Assembly: GCF_004331345.1 (NCBI RefSeq)
Contig: NZ_SJJZ01000001.1
Coordinates: 1,240,001 to 1,304,000 of the forward strand
Origin: Kribbella soli
GTDB taxonomy: Bacteria > Actinomycetota > Actinomycetes > Propionibacteriales > Kribbellaceae
Length of the DNA stretch: 64,000 bases
Reading direction: 5' to 3'
Shown here one piece after another: positions 42,137 through 51,419 of this stretch (position 1 is the first letter of the stretch; each line of letters starts with the position of its first letter). Position numbers and translations under genes: made by a program. Below the pieces are notes generated by a model, which made no database searches, was not told the DNA's origin, and was given only the letters and a program-made list of their open reading frames with translations.

Positions 42137-43398
42137 GCGGCGACTTTGTGCACCGCGTCCGTACGACAAGCGACGAAAAGCACGGACGTCGTGCACAAAG
42201 TGCCCGGGAACTCAAACCCGCGGCGTTGGGTGTGCGCGACGTCGTACGCGTGGGGGCGGTTGGGTTACGGACTCGGCCTCTGCGGGCGTTCCTGTCCGCG
42301 TTGGGGATCGCGATCGGGATCGCCGCGATGGTCGCGGTGGTCGGCATCTCGTCGTCCTCACGGGCCGAGCTCGACGGCCAACTCGATGCCCTGGGCACCA
42401 ACCTGTTGACCGTCACCCCCGGCACCCGGCTGACCGGCGAACAGGCCCAACTCCCGCTCGCCGCGGAATCCATGGTCCGCCGGATCCCACCGGTGCGCGC
42501 CGAGTCCGCGATCGGGAAGGTCGACGACGCGTCGGTCTACCGAACCAACAAGATCCCGGACGTCCAGACCAACGGCATCATCGCGTACGCCGCCCGCACC
42601 AACCTGCTCGACACCATCGGCGCGACGATCCGCAGCGGTAAGTGGATCGACGCCGCGACCGGCTCGTACCCGGCGACTGTCCTCGGTTCGGCAGCCGCCG
42701 AGCGACTCGGGATCACCAACGCCGGCCCGGACACCCAGGTGCTGATCGGCAACACCTGGTTCACCGTGCTCGGCATCCTCGAACCGGCCGCGCTCGCACC
42801 CGAGCTGGACAGCGCCGCACTGATGGGCTGGCCGGCAGCGAGCGACCTCGCCTTCGACGGGCACCCGACCACGATCTACACCCGCTCGGACGACACCCAG
42901 GTCCCGGCGGTCCGATCGGTGCTCGGCGCAACGGCCAACCCAGAGGCACCGAACGAGGTCGAGGTGTCCCGGCCCTCCGACGCACTCGCCGCGAAGCAAG
43001 CCGCCGGTCAGGCCTTCACCGGGCTGCTGCTCGGCCTCGGAGCGGTCGCGCTGCTGGTCGGAGGCGTCGGGGTCGCGAACATCATGGTGATCTCGGTACT
43101 CGAACGCCGCGCCGAGATCGGTCTGCGCCGATCGCTCGGGGCGACCCGCGGCCAGATCCGCACCCAGTTCCTGACCGAGTCACTGCTGCTGTCCGCGCTC
43201 GGCGGGGTCGGTGGCGCCGTCCTGGGATCCGCGGTCACTGCGGCGTATGCGTCGTACCAGAACTGGTTGACCGTGATCCCGGTCTGGGCACTGGCCGGCG
43301 GGGTCGCGGCGACGCTGGTGATCGGTGGTCTGGCCGGTCTCTACCCGGCCGTCCGGGCGTCCCGGCTTTCACCAACGGAGGCTCTGGCTACTCCTTAA
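42133..43398 (+). CDS. FtsX/MacB-type ABC transporter permease
   Basis: A protein of 421 residues. TM1 is at [29 protein letters not shown], a large extracellular MacB_PCD-type domain follows (about 70-290), then three C-terminal helices including [22 protein letters not shown] and [24 protein letters not shown] [20 protein letters not shown]. Architecture matches MacB. Its stop overlaps the nuoH stop on the opposite strand by 4 bp, so the two transcripts collide. Confidence 0.92.
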   Translation: MSGDFVHRVRTTSDEKHGRRAQSARELKPAALGVRDVVRVGAVGLRTRPLRAFLSALGIAIGIAAMVAVVGISSSSRAELDGQLDALGTNLLTVTPGTRLTGEQAQLPLAAESMVRRIPPVRAESAIGKVDDASVYRTNKIPDVQTNGIIAYAARTNLLDTIGATIRSGKWIDAATGSYPATVLGSAAAERLGITNAGPDTQVLIGNTWFTVLGILEPAALAPELDSAALMGWPAASDLAFDGHPTTIYTRSDDTQVPAVRSVLGATANPEAPNEVEVSRPSDALAAKQAAGQAFTGLLLGLGAVALLVGGVGVANIMVISVLERRAEIGLRRSLGATRGQIRTQFLTESLLLSALGGVGGAVLGSAVTAAYASYQNWLTVIPVWALAGGVAATLVIGGLAGLYPAVRASRLSPTEALATP

Positions 43399-44342
43399 AA
43401 GACGACGACGCCGATGCCGGTGAGCGCGAGCTGGACCAGCGCCACCGGCACCAGGCCCTGCCACGCCAGCTTCTGCAGCTGGTCGGCGCGCATCCGCGGG
43501 AACGAGACGCGCACCCAGATCACCACGACCGAAACGAAGGCGACCTTCACCAGAGTCCAGATCCAGCCGATCGACTCGGGCCCGGGGCCGCTCCAGCCGC
43601 CGAGGAACAGGACCGTGGTGAGGCCCGCGAGTACGACGATCCCGGCGTACTCGGCGAGCAGGAACATCGCGAACCGGAGCCCGGTGTACTCGGTGTACGG
43701 CCCGAAGATCACCTCGGAGTCCGCGACCGGCATGTCGAACGGCGGCCGCTGCAGCTCGGCCAGACCGGCGATGAAGAACACGATCATGCCGGGGAGCTGC
43801 CAGAGCAACCACCACGGGTTCCACGCGTGCGCGATGCCGGTCAGGCTCAACGATCCGGCCGCGACCGCGACACTCGCTGCTGACAGTACGAACGGCAGCT
43901 CGTAGCTCATCAGCTGCGCCGCGACCCGGAGCCCGCCGAGCAGGCTGTACTTGTTCCCGCTGCCCCAACCGGCCATCAGCGAGCCGAGGACACCGATGCT
44001 CATCACCGCGAGCACGAAGAACAGGCCCGAGTCCAGGTCGGCGCCGACGATCCCCGGTGCCAGCGGGATCGCGGCCAGCGCGGCCATGTACGGCAGGATC
44101 GCGACGATCGGGGCCCACTCGAATACCCGCTTGTCGGCGGCGGCCGGGACCACGCTCTCCTTCTGGACGAACTTCACCCCGTCCGCGACCAGCTGCGCCC
44201 AGCCGTGGAATCCGCCGGCGTACATCGGCCCGAGCCGTGACTGCATGTGCGCCATCACCTTGTGCTCGGCCTGACCGACCAGCAAGGGCGCCACCAGGAA
44301 GGCGACCAGAACGCCCACCACCCGCACCACGAACTCCAGCAT
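43395..44342 (-). CDS. nuoH: NADH-quinone oxidoreductase subunit H
   Basis: A protein of 315 residues with about eight helices. AHMQSRLGPMYAGGFHGWAQL, DGVKFVQKE and the quinone-site segment ELQRPPFDMPVADSEVIFGPYTEYTGLRFAMF identify it. It anchors the peripheral arm and forms part of the ubiquinone tunnel. It stands alone here: its start is 62 bp from the divergent SDR gene and its 3' end overlaps the exporter permease. The other nuo genes are 15 kb to one side and 3 to 15 kb to the other. Confidence 0.95.
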   Translation of the reverse strand: MLEFVVRVVGVLVAFLVAPLLVGQAEHKVMAHMQSRLGPMYAGGFHGWAQLVADGVKFVQKESVVPAAADKRVFEWAPIVAILPYMAALAAIPLAPGIVGADLDSGLFFVLAVMSIGVLGSLMAGWGSGNKYSLLGGLRVAAQLMSYELPFVLSAASVAVAAGSLSLTGIAHAWNPWWLLWQLPGMIVFFIAGLAELQRPPFDMPVADSEVIFGPYTEYTGLRFAMFLLAEYAGIVVLAGLTTVLFLGGWSGPGPESIGWIWTLVKVAFVSVVVIWVRVSFPRMRADQLQKLAWQGLVPVALVQLALTGIGVVVF

Positions 44343-44404
44343 GACCGCCAGCCTAGTGGCTTCGGCTTGACCTCAACCAACGTTCAGGTCACAGGCTGGC
44401 TCGC

Positions 44405-45595
44405 ATGACCACGATTCTTGTCACCGGAGCCACCGGCCGTGTCGGCCGCCACGTCGTCGACGGGCTGCGCGCCGCGGGCGTGACCGTCCGAGCCCTCGTC
44501 CGTACGCCGGACCTCGCCGGCCTCCCGCCGGACGTCGAACTGATCAAGGGCGATATCTACGACCCCACCGCCGTACGCCGGGCCGCGGCCGACGTCGACG
44601 CTGCCTTCCTGCTCTGGCCGTCGTTCAGCGCCGACGGAGCCGCCGACGTGGTGGCCGAACTGCCGCGGCGGGTCGTCTACCTGTCCGCGTTGAGCGCGTC
44701 GTCCGGCGGGGTCTGGGCCGACGTGGAAGAGCTGCTGCGGGACGTCGGCAAGGAATGGACGTTCGTGCGGCCGGGCGGGTTCGCGGTCAACGCGCAGGGC
44801 TGGGCGACCGAGTTCCGCACCGGCGACGTCGTCCGGGTCGCGTCACCCGAGGCCGGCCGGTCGTTGATCCACGAACGGGACATCGCAGCGGTCGCCGTAC
44901 TCGCGCTCCTGAACGACCAGCACATCGGCCAGGTCTACGACCTCACCGGACCCGCCGTCCTGACGCAGGCCGAGCAGATCCGGACCATCGCGCGGGCGAT
45001 CGGCAACGAGATGCGTGTCGAGGCGCTGTCCGACGCGGAGGCGCGGCAGGCGATGCTCGACCTCGGCGCCGACCCGATCCTCGCCGAGAGCTCGGTCGCC
45101 TACTGGGCCTCGCTCGTCGACAACCCCGAGCCGGTCACCACCACCGTCACCGAACTCACCGGCCGCCCCGCGCTCACGTTCGCCGAGTGGGCGGACGAAC
45201 ACGCCGCCGAGTTCCGCGTCCTGTCCGCGGCCGAGGTCGCGGACCGGTACGTCGACGCGCTGTCCACCGGCCGCCTCGACCAGGCACTCGCCCTCACGGC
45301 GCCCGAGGTCGTCCGCGTCGCACCGCTCGAGACCGGCGGCGAGGAGATCGAGGTCAAAGGCGCCGACGCCATCCTCGAGAACGCCCGCCGGCTGAGCGCC
45401 GATATCGAGTATCTCGGCGTCGACATCGTCGGCCCGCTCCTCCTCGACAACCACTTCGCCGTCCGCTTCACCTTCGACCAGTTGGACGTCCGCACCGGCA
45501 CCCGCTCCCACACCACCAAACTCTCCCTCTGCACAGTCGAGTCCGGCCAAGTAACCCGCGAAGAAGTCTTCTACTACACGCCACCGAAGCCTTGA
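44405..45595 (+). CDS. NmrA-like NAD(P)-binding protein fused to a SnoaL-like domain
   Basis: A protein of 396 residues. The N-terminal part is an NmrA/atypical SDR: ILVTGATGRVGRHVVDGL (dinucleotide-binding Gly motif, residues 4-21), then VVYLSALSASSGG and FVRPGGFAVNAQGW. The C-terminal 130 residues, from AAEVADRYVDALSTGRLDQALAL, resemble a SnoaL/NTF2-like domain with the conserved pattern ...DALSTGRLDQAL..., apparently fused. Both parts bind small ligands in other proteins. No partner operon is visible. The start ATG has no strong ribosome binding site. Confidence 0.75.
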   Translation: MTTILVTGATGRVGRHVVDGLRAAGVTVRALVRTPDLAGLPPDVELIKGDIYDPTAVRRAAADVDAAFLLWPSFSADGAADVVAELPRRVVYLSALSASSGGVWADVEELLRDVGKEWTFVRPGGFAVNAQGWATEFRTGDVVRVASPEAGRSLIHERDIAAVAVLALLNDQHIGQVYDLTGPAVLTQAEQIRTIARAIGNEMRVEALSDAEARQAMLDLGADPILAESSVAYWASLVDNPEPVTTTVTELTGRPALTFAEWADEHAAEFRVLSAAEVADRYVDALSTGRLDQALALTAPEVVRVAPLETGGEEIEVKGADAILENARRLSADIEYLGVDIVGPLLLDNHFAVRFTFDQLDVRTGTRSHTTKLSLCTVESGQVTREEVFYYTPPKP

Positions 45596-45609
45596 TATCA
45601 TCAGATATC
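45594..45609. promoter_or_regulatory. paired GATATC motifs, possible antitoxin operator
   Basis: GATATC at 45594-45599 and 45604-45609, one helical turn apart, form an imperfect inverted repeat TTGATATC-ATCA-GATATCGA just before the vapB-type gene and its AGGAGG site. Antitoxins of this class bind such repeats to autoregulate. Confidence 0.55.
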
Positions 45610-45626
45610 GAGTAGGAGGTGACGCC

Positions 45627-45848
45627 ATGAGCGACGTACTGATTCGCGATGTCCCGGACGAGGTGCTCGCCGTGATCGACCGCCGAGCGGCCGGCCTGGG
45701 ACTGTCCAGGAGCGAGTATCTCCGCCGGCAACTGAGCCAAGAGGCCGGACGCTCGGAGGTTGCCGTGACCGTTGCCGATCTAGAGCGATTTTCGTACCTC
45801 GCCCGCGATCTGGATGACCCTGAGGTCATGGACCAGGCCTGGTCATGA
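45627..45848 (+). CDS. vapB: ribbon-helix-helix antitoxin (VapB/FitA type)
   Basis: A protein of 73 residues. The N-terminal ribbon-helix-helix ([20 protein letters not shown] followed by [12 protein letters not shown]) binds DNA; the C-terminal tail [18 protein letters not shown] would wrap and neutralise the toxin. GTAGGAGG precedes the ATG by 7 nt. The ATGA overlap with the next gene is the normal coupling of antitoxin and toxin. The class (VapB versus FitA) is from pattern. Confidence 0.8.
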   Translation: MSDVLIRDVPDEVLAVIDRRAAGLGLSRSEYLRRQLSQEAGRSEVAVTVADLERFSYLARDLDDPEVMDQAWS

Positions 45849-46270
45849 CGCCGGCAGTCGACTCCCGGCGCTGGCTGATCGACAAGTCGGCTCTGGTTCG
45901 CCTGAGCGCGGCTCCCGATCGGGACGAATGGGCGAACCGCATCGACCGCGGGCTGGTGCACATCACCACCGTGACGTTGCTCGAGGTCGGGTTCTCGGCC
46001 CGATCCGCGGACGAGCATCGATCTCTCCTCCAGCAGCCACCCGTCGCAGCAATGCCGGTGGAGAACGTGACCCCCGCGACCGAGCGTCGTGCCGTCGTCG
46101 TGCAGTCGCAACTCGCATCCGCCGGCCAGCATCGAGCGCCTTCGGTGGCGGACCTGCTGATCGCCGCAACCGCGGAGCAGACCGGCCTTGTCCTTCTTCA
46201 TCTGGACAAGGACTTCGAACTCATCGCCAACCTGACCGGTCAGCCGACTGAGCGACTCGCTCAGGCTTAA
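45845..46270 (+). CDS. vapC: PIN-domain ribonuclease toxin (VapC type)
   Basis: A protein of 141 residues with the PIN acidic residues in order: LIDKSAL (Asp about 13), LLEVGFS (Glu about 47), [11 protein letters not shown] (Asp about 102) and LDKDFEL (Asp about 120). These bind metal for RNA cleavage. It overlaps the antitoxin start. Its stop overlaps the end of the convergent GNAT gene by 4 bp. Confidence 0.88.
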   Translation: MTPAVDSRRWLIDKSALVRLSAAPDRDEWANRIDRGLVHITTVTLLEVGFSARSADEHRSLLQQPPVAAMPVENVTPATERRAVVVQSQLASAGQHRAPSVADLLIAATAEQTGLVLLHLDKDFELIANLTGQPTERLAQA

Positions 46271-47193
46271 CCGAGCGGCAGTTGAAGCCAGCCGCCGATG
46301 TCTTGGCGGCCGGATTTGAGGGCGGCGGTTCGGGCGCCGTGGTTGGCTTCGTGGATGGTGCCGATGAGGATGCGGGTGGGGTCGGGGAGGGCCTGGGCGA
46401 GGAGCGCGCTGAGGTGCGGGCCGTAGCCGTGGCCGCGGTGTTCCGGGGCCAGGATCAGCTCGCGGACGACGTACGCGGGGAGGCCGAGGGCGTCGTACGG
46501 CTTGATGATGGCGGCGGCGTACCCGGCCCATTCGTCGTTCACCGTGACGTCGAACAGCAGGCCCTCGTCGGCTGCCTCCTGGAGGTCCTCGCGGTCCTGG
46601 ATCGTCGCTTCTTCGGGGTGGTGCGGGTGGTCGGCGTCGACCGCGGCGTACGCGCGGCGGGCCTCGTCGTAGTGGTCGACGGTCTTCGCCGGGCGGAGCG
46701 CGAGGCCGGGCGGTACGTCGTACGCACGGAGCTCACGGATCGGGGCGGCGAGGAAGCGGCGGTCGGGGGCGGTGCCGGCGATGCCTGCATCGGCGGTCCA
46801 AAGGCGGACGTAGAGCGGGTGGTGGACGCCGTAGTGCTCCTGCGCGGCTTCGGCCAGGGCGGGTAGGTCGGACGGCTTCGGCGAGCGACTCATCGGGGTT
46901 GCGTCGACGAACGGCCTTGCGGGGTTCAGGTTTTCGAAGCGCATGCTGAACATCGCGTGCAGGTCGTTGCCTATGGCAAGCCAGCGGTTGAGCATGGCCT
47001 CGGGCGGCTTCCCCGGCGCAAGGCGTTCGGTGCGCTGGGTGGCGATCTCCAGGTCCTCGGCCAGCAGGATGTCCAGCGCCGCATGCTCCTCGGCGAGCGT
47101 TGCCAGCCGTCGCGCGTCGTCCACCCAGGTCCGCGTGATCGGATGCTGCCGCTCCAGGGTGTACCGCGCCAGCTCCTCCGCAGCCGGAATCAC
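46267..47193 (-). CDS. GNAT-family acetyltransferase
   Basis: A protein of 308 residues. The C-terminal GNAT domain holds [28 protein letters not shown], with RGHGYG the acetyl-CoA-binding motif. The N-terminal 170 residues are helical and unrecognised and may carry a substrate-binding domain. GTG 47193 overlaps the nuoC stop by GTGA, so it is the fourth gene of the alpha/beta-hydrolase, nuoB, nuoC, GNAT operon. A functional link to complex I is not shown. Confidence 0.75.
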   Translation of the reverse strand: MIPAAEELARYTLERQHPITRTWVDDARRLATLAEEHAALDILLAEDLEIATQRTERLAPGKPPEAMLNRWLAIGNDLHAMFSMRFENLNPARPFVDATPMSRSPKPSDLPALAEAAQEHYGVHHPLYVRLWTADAGIAGTAPDRRFLAAPIRELRAYDVPPGLALRPAKTVDHYDEARRAYAAVDADHPHHPEEATIQDREDLQEAADEGLLFDVTVNDEWAGYAAAIIKPYDALGLPAYVVRELILAPEHRGHGYGPHLSALLAQALPDPTRILIGTIHEANHGARTAALKSGRQDIGGWLQLPLG

Positions 47194-47978
47194 GACGACT
47201 CATCCGACGGCGCATCACCCGTCGGCGGATCAGCGGGCGGCGCGGCAGCCGGCTCGGTCGGCGGTGCGGCAGGCGGGGCTGTCGCGGGGTCGGCGGGCGT
47301 TGACTGGCGGCGGGTGCGGCGTTCACCTCCGGCGCCCGCGCGGCGGGGCCGGGCTGGGGTTGCCGCGGCCTCAGCCGGGGCCAAAGGATCGGGGTCGGGT
47401 GAGCCGGGTGGGCGTGGGCCCCAGGTCTCTGGGTCGGGTACGCCGGGTGGGAGGGTGCGGCGGCGGCTCGGGGCGCCCGACGGGGCGTGGTCCGACTCGC
47501 CCGGCTCCTTCGCGCCCGGCCACGGCTTCGCGACCCGCGACGCGAGCACGAACTCCTTCCGCAGCGGATGCCCCTCGAACTCGTCCGGCAGCAGCAACGT
47601 CGTCAGGTTCGGATGCCCGTCAAAGGCGATCCCGAACATCTCGTGCGTCTCCCGCTCATGCCAGTTCGCGCCGGCGTACAACTCCGACAACGTCGCCAGT
47701 ACGGCGTGGTCGCGCGGCACCAACGTCCGCACGAGCACGTGGTCGACATGCGATCCGCCCCAGAAGTCCGCCAGATGCGACACCACCCGGAACCCGTCCT
47801 TGAGCTCGTCGGACGCGCTCAGGAAGTCGAAGAACGTGAGACCGACCGCATCCCGTAGCACCTCGTGCGCCGCGACCCACGACTCCGGCGGTACGTCGAG
47901 CGCGGTCGGCCCGAAGCTGTCCGTCGACGTCGCGGCGATCCCGGCGCTCGTCAGCGCCTCGAGTGCGTCGGTGCTCAA
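47190..47978 (-). CDS. nuoC: NADH-quinone oxidoreductase subunit C
   Basis: A protein of 262 residues. The complex I 30-kDa fold occupies about 1-175: [75 protein letters not shown] is the family signature. The C-terminal 85 residues are Pro/Ala/Thr-rich and disordered, longer than usual. The start is TTG 47978, overlapping the nuoB stop (TTGA). There is no NuoD part, so it is not a NuoCD fusion. Confidence 0.9.
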   Translation of the reverse strand: MSTDALEALTSAGIAATSTDSFGPTALDVPPESWVAAHEVLRDAVGLTFFDFLSASDELKDGFRVVSHLADFWGGSHVDHVLVRTLVPRDHAVLATLSELYAGANWHERETHEMFGIAFDGHPNLTTLLLPDEFEGHPLRKEFVLASRVAKPWPGAKEPGESDHAPSGAPSRRRTLPPGVPDPETWGPRPPGSPDPDPLAPAEAAATPARPRRAGAGGERRTRRQSTPADPATAPPAAPPTEPAAAPPADPPTGDAPSDESS

Positions 47979-48526
47979 GGCTGCACCAGCCCCCGGGTGA
48001 GGGCGGCCGCGGACGGCTCGTCGTACCGGCTCGCCAGTGTCTCGCCGGCGATCTTCTCCTGCAGCTTGAGGATGCCCTGCAGCAACGCCTCCGGCCGCGG
48101 CGGGCAACCGGGCACGTACACGTCGACGGGGATGATCTGGTCGACGCCCTTCGTCACGCAGTACGAGTCCCAGTACGGGCCGCCGGAGTTCGAGCAGGAG
48201 CCGAACGAGATCACGTACTTCGGCTCCGGCATCTGGTCGTACAGCCGCTTGATCGCCGGCGCCATCTTGTCGGTCACGGTGCCCGACACCACCATCAGGT
48301 CGGCCTGCCGCGGTCCGGGCGCGAACGGGATCACGCCGAGCCGGATGAAGTCGTGCCGGCCCATCGACGCCGCGATGAACTCGATCGCGCAACAGGCGAG
48401 GCCGAAGTTGAACACCCAGAGCGAGTACTTCCGCCCCCAGTTCAGCAGGTACCGAACCGGCTGCGGCGCAAGCCTCGCCAGCGCGCCAACTTCCGGTCGC
48501 ACTGTCGGCATCCCCAGCTCGGTCAT
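47975..48526 (-). CDS. nuoB: NADH-quinone oxidoreductase subunit B
   Basis: A protein of 183 residues. The N2 cluster cysteines are present: LACCAIEF (two adjacent Cys), GSCSNSGG and [26 protein letters not shown] and the N-terminal [17 protein letters not shown] also match. N2 is the last Fe-S cluster before quinone. It starts 4 bp downstream of the alpha/beta hydrolase stop and is coupled to nuoC. Confidence 0.95.
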   Translation of the reverse strand: MTELGMPTVRPEVGALARLAPQPVRYLLNWGRKYSLWVFNFGLACCAIEFIAASMGRHDFIRLGVIPFAPGPRQADLMVVSGTVTDKMAPAIKRLYDQMPEPKYVISFGSCSNSGGPYWDSYCVTKGVDQIIPVDVYVPGCPPRPEALLQGILKLQEKIAGETLASRYDEPSAAALTRGLVQP

Positions 48527-48530
48527 GTCG

Positions 48531-49394
48531 TCAGCCTAGTCCGACAATCTCTTCCGCGAGGATCTCCGGGTACTCGAGTGGCGCGTAGTGACCGACGCCG
48601 TCGACGTACCGCAACCGGACGTCGCTGAAGAAGTCGTCCACCCGGTCGGACCAGGCCCGCGGGAACAGCGGGTCGAACTCCGGCCACAGCACCACGGTCG
48701 GTACGGCGATCCGGTCGTACGACGGTGGCACCTTCTCTGCCGCTGACGTCGCGACCGACCCCGCTCCCGCCCGGTACCACTGGAGCGACGCCGTGAACGC
48801 ACCCGGCGCCGAGTAGGCCTCGACCAGATGATCCAGCTCCGGCTCGAAGTCGGGCCCGGACCAGTGCGTCCAGAAATGCCGCAGGTACGAACGGACCGCG
48901 TCGGGGTTGCCGTCGATCAACTCCTCGATCACCGGCAGCCGGTGGAACGCCTGGTACCAGAACTCCGCCTGCGCCTGCTCGGAGAACACCCGCTTCCCGA
49001 TCCCCGGCAAGGGCGGCGCGATCACCAGCCCCTCGATCAGTTCCGGCCGCGAACGCGCGATCCCCTGCGCGGTCCGGCTCCCGATGTCGTACCCGGCGAG
49101 CACGGGACGCTCCAGCCCGAGCTCCTCGATCAGACCGGCCACGCTCCGCCCCTGCGCGGCCACGCCGTACTGGGTCGGATCCATGGACTGACTGTCCGAC
49201 CCGCCGAACCCGCGCAGATCCGGCACGACCACCTCGAACCCGCGGTCGGCCAGCATCGGCGCCAGCAGCCGGTAGTCGGTGCGATCGCCCGGCCATCCGT
49301 GCAGCAACACCACCGAAGGTCCCTCGCCGATCCGGTCGTACGCGAGCCGGAACCCGTCCACCGCGTCACTCAGCATGGATTCATTGTTGACCAC
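48531..49394 (-). CDS. alpha/beta hydrolase of the epoxide hydrolase type
   Basis: A protein of 287 residues. HGWPG is the oxyanion-hole loop, AGYDIGSR carries an Asp nucleophile (epoxide hydrolase or haloalkane dehalogenase class), and [11 protein letters not shown] the catalytic His, with the acid in an EFDPLFP-type loop. A helical cap spans about 130-230. The substrate is unknown. It precedes nuoB by 4 bp and may be in the same transcript. The opposite strand opens a permease gene 58 bp away. Confidence 0.8.
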   Translation of the reverse strand: MVNNESMLSDAVDGFRLAYDRIGEGPSVVLLHGWPGDRTDYRLLAPMLADRGFEVVVPDLRGFGGSDSQSMDPTQYGVAAQGRSVAGLIEELGLERPVLAGYDIGSRTAQGIARSRPELIEGLVIAPPLPGIGKRVFSEQAQAEFWYQAFHRLPVIEELIDGNPDAVRSYLRHFWTHWSGPDFEPELDHLVEAYSAPGAFTASLQWYRAGAGSVATSAAEKVPPSYDRIAVPTVVLWPEFDPLFPRAWSDRVDDFFSDVRLRYVDGVGHYAPLEYPEILAEEIVGLG

Positions 49395-49417
49395 CTCGTT
49401 GGGCAGGCCTACCTTGT

Positions 49418-49435
49418 TGAACAGGACTGAACAGG
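49418..49435. promoter_or_regulatory. direct repeat TGAACAGG x2, possible GntR site
   Basis: TGAACAGG at 49418-49425 and 49428-49435 lies 10 bp apart, immediately before the ribosome binding site of the NCS1 permease gene. As the operon ends in a GntR gene, autoregulation through this repeat is plausible. Confidence 0.4.
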
Positions 49436-49452
49436 TTCATTGAGGAGCCGAC

Positions 49453-50904
49453 ATGACCGACCAGGTCGAGGGGCAGCAGACCCGTGCGCTCGCGGTGGAG
49501 AGCAACGGGCTGAACGTGATCGCGGACGCGGACCGGAAGGGCCGCCCGAACCAGCTGTTCTGGCCGTGGTTCGGCGCCAACGTGTCCGTGCTCGGGCTGA
49601 GCTACGGCGCGTTCGCGCTCGGGTTCGGGATCTCGTTCTGGCAGGCGGTGATCGCCGGGCTGATCGGGGTCGTGTTCTCGTTCCTGCTCTGCGGGCTGAT
49701 CGCGCTCGCCGGCAAGCGCGGGTCGGCGCCGACGATGGTGCTCGGCCGCGCCGCGTTCGGGGTCCGGGGCAACAAGCTGCCGTCACTCGTCTCGTGGCTG
49801 CTGACCGTCGGGTGGGAGACCGTGCTGACGATCCTCGCGACACTGGCGACCGCCACCGTGTTCGAGCGGCTCGGCTGGGGCGGCGGCACGCTAACCAAGG
49901 TGATCGCGCTGCTCGTGGTCGGCCTACTGACAGTCGCCTGCGGTGTTCTCGGGTTCGACCTGATCATGCGGGCGCAGACAGTCATCACGATCGTCACCGG
50001 CGTACTCACGGTCGTCTACATCATCCTGGTCGCCGACCAGATTCACTGGAGCACAGTGTCCGCGCTGCCGAGCGGGTCCGCGCAGGCGGTGATCGGCGCG
50101 CTGGTCTTCCTGATGACGGGCTTCGGACTCGGCTGGGTGAACGCCGCTGCGGACTACTCGCGGTATCTTCCGCGCCAGGCGTCGAGCCGCGGGGTGGTCG
50201 GCTGGACCACGTTCGGCGGTTCGCTGGCTCCCGTCGTACTGCTGGTGTTCGGTCTGCTGCTGGCGGGGTCGTCGGAGGATCTTTCGAAGGCGATCGGCGC
50301 GGACCCGATCGGGGCACTCGCCGAGGCGTTGCCGACCTGGTTCCTGGTGCCGTTCGTGATCGTCGCGGTGCTCGGGCTGGTGGGCGGCGCCGTACTGGAC
50401 ATCTACTCGTCCGGCCTCGCGCTGCTCTCGCTCGGGCTGCCGGTGAAGCGGTACGTCGCGGCGTTCATCGACGGCGTGGTGATGATCGCGGGGACCGTCT
50501 ACGTGGTGTTCTACGGCGGCGAGTTCCTCGGGCAGTTCCAAGGGTTCCTGATCACGCTCGGCGTACCGATCGCGGCGTGGTGCGGGATCATGCTCGCCGA
50601 CATCGCGTCCCGGCGGCGCGACTACGCGGAGGAGGACCTCTACCGGCCTTCCGGGCGGTACGGCGACGTGCAGTGGCTGCCCGTGGCGACGATGGTCGTT
50701 GCCACCGGCATCGGGTGGGGACTCGTCACGAACACGTTGGCGTCGTGGCTGACGTGGCAGGGGTATCTGCTCGGGGCGTTCGGTCTCGGCGGCAAGGAAG
50801 GCGCGTGGGCGTACGCGAACCTCGGCGTACTGGTGGCGCTGGTTCTCGGTTTCGTCGTGCAGTGGTTCGGCGGGCGGTCCGCCGTACGGCGTCAGGAGGC
50901 CTGA
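49453..50904 (+). CDS. NCS1-family nucleobase/cytosine permease
   Basis: A protein of 483 residues with 12 predicted helices. FWPWFGANVSVLGLSYGAFALGFGISFWQAV, then ARAAFGVRGNKLPSLVSWLLTVGWE and GFGLGWVNAAADYSRYLP are the family pattern for purine, cytosine or hydantoin uptake. It heads an operon with a cysteine hydrolase and a GntR regulator; uptake and then hydrolysis of an N-heterocycle is the likely theme. The start has a GAGGAG site about 7 nt upstream. Confidence 0.9.
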   Translation: MTDQVEGQQTRALAVESNGLNVIADADRKGRPNQLFWPWFGANVSVLGLSYGAFALGFGISFWQAVIAGLIGVVFSFLLCGLIALAGKRGSAPTMVLGRAAFGVRGNKLPSLVSWLLTVGWETVLTILATLATATVFERLGWGGGTLTKVIALLVVGLLTVACGVLGFDLIMRAQTVITIVTGVLTVVYIILVADQIHWSTVSALPSGSAQAVIGALVFLMTGFGLGWVNAAADYSRYLPRQASSRGVVGWTTFGGSLAPVVLLVFGLLLAGSSEDLSKAIGADPIGALAEALPTWFLVPFVIVAVLGLVGGAVLDIYSSGLALLSLGLPVKRYVAAFIDGVVMIAGTVYVVFYGGEFLGQFQGFLITLGVPIAAWCGIMLADIASRRRDYAEEDLYRPSGRYGDVQWLPVATMVVATGIGWGLVTNTLASWLTWQGYLLGAFGLGGKEGAWAYANLGVLVALVLGFVVQWFGGRSAVRRQEA

Positions 50905-51419
50905 TGGTGCTGGCCCTCATCGACCTGCAGCGGATCTTCGCGGACCCGGCGTCCGGCTGGGCGACACCGGATTTCCAGCGGGTCGTCGAGCCGACGCGGG
51001 AGCTGATCAAGCTGTTCGCACCGAACGTGGTGTTCACGCGGTTCGTCGCGCCGAAGCGGCCTGACGGAGCGTGGGTCGGGTACTACGAGGCGTTTCCGTT
51101 CGCGTTGCAGCCGGCGGACGCCGAGGACTATCAACTGGTCGACGAGTTCAAGGGCGCTCCAACTCTCGACAAGACCACGTTCGGTGCGTGGGGCCCCGAA
51201 CTGGCGGCGCGGACCTACGGGCGGCTGGTGCTGGCCGGCGTGGCGACCGACTGTTGCGTGATCAGTACGGCGCTTGCCGCGGTGGACGCCGGCGTACAGG
51301 TCCAGGTCGTCGAGGAGGCGTGCGCCGGGTCGACCGCGGAGAACCACGCCAAGGCGATCGACCTGATGCGGCTGTACGCGCCGATGCTGGAGATCGTGAG
51401 CGTGGAGCAGCTGCGATGA
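50904..51419 (+). CDS. isochorismatase-like cysteine hydrolase
   Basis: A protein of 171 residues. The catalytic Asp is in LALIDLQRIF (about 7) and the Cys in GVATDCCVISTALAAVDAG (about 116), with a Lys in the TLDKTTFGAW segment. The family hydrolyses amides and ureido compounds, for example ureidoacrylate or N-carbamoylsarcosine, which fits the neighbouring NCS1 permease. ATG 50904 overlaps the permease stop (TGATG); AGGAGG is just upstream. It overlaps the GntR gene by ATGA. Confidence 0.8.
   Translation: MVLALIDLQRIFADPASGWATPDFQRVVEPTRELIKLFAPNVVFTRFVAPKRPDGAWVGYYEAFPFALQPADAEDYQLVDEFKGAPTLDKTTFGAWGPELAARTYGRLVLAGVATDCCVISTALAAVDAGVQVQVVEEACAGSTAENHAKAIDLMRLYAPMLEIVSVEQLR

Noticed and set aside
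43395..48526. Search for nuoD between nuoC and nuoH.
   Set aside because: Only GNAT, VapBC and NmrA-like genes are present; no 49-kDa-type sequence.
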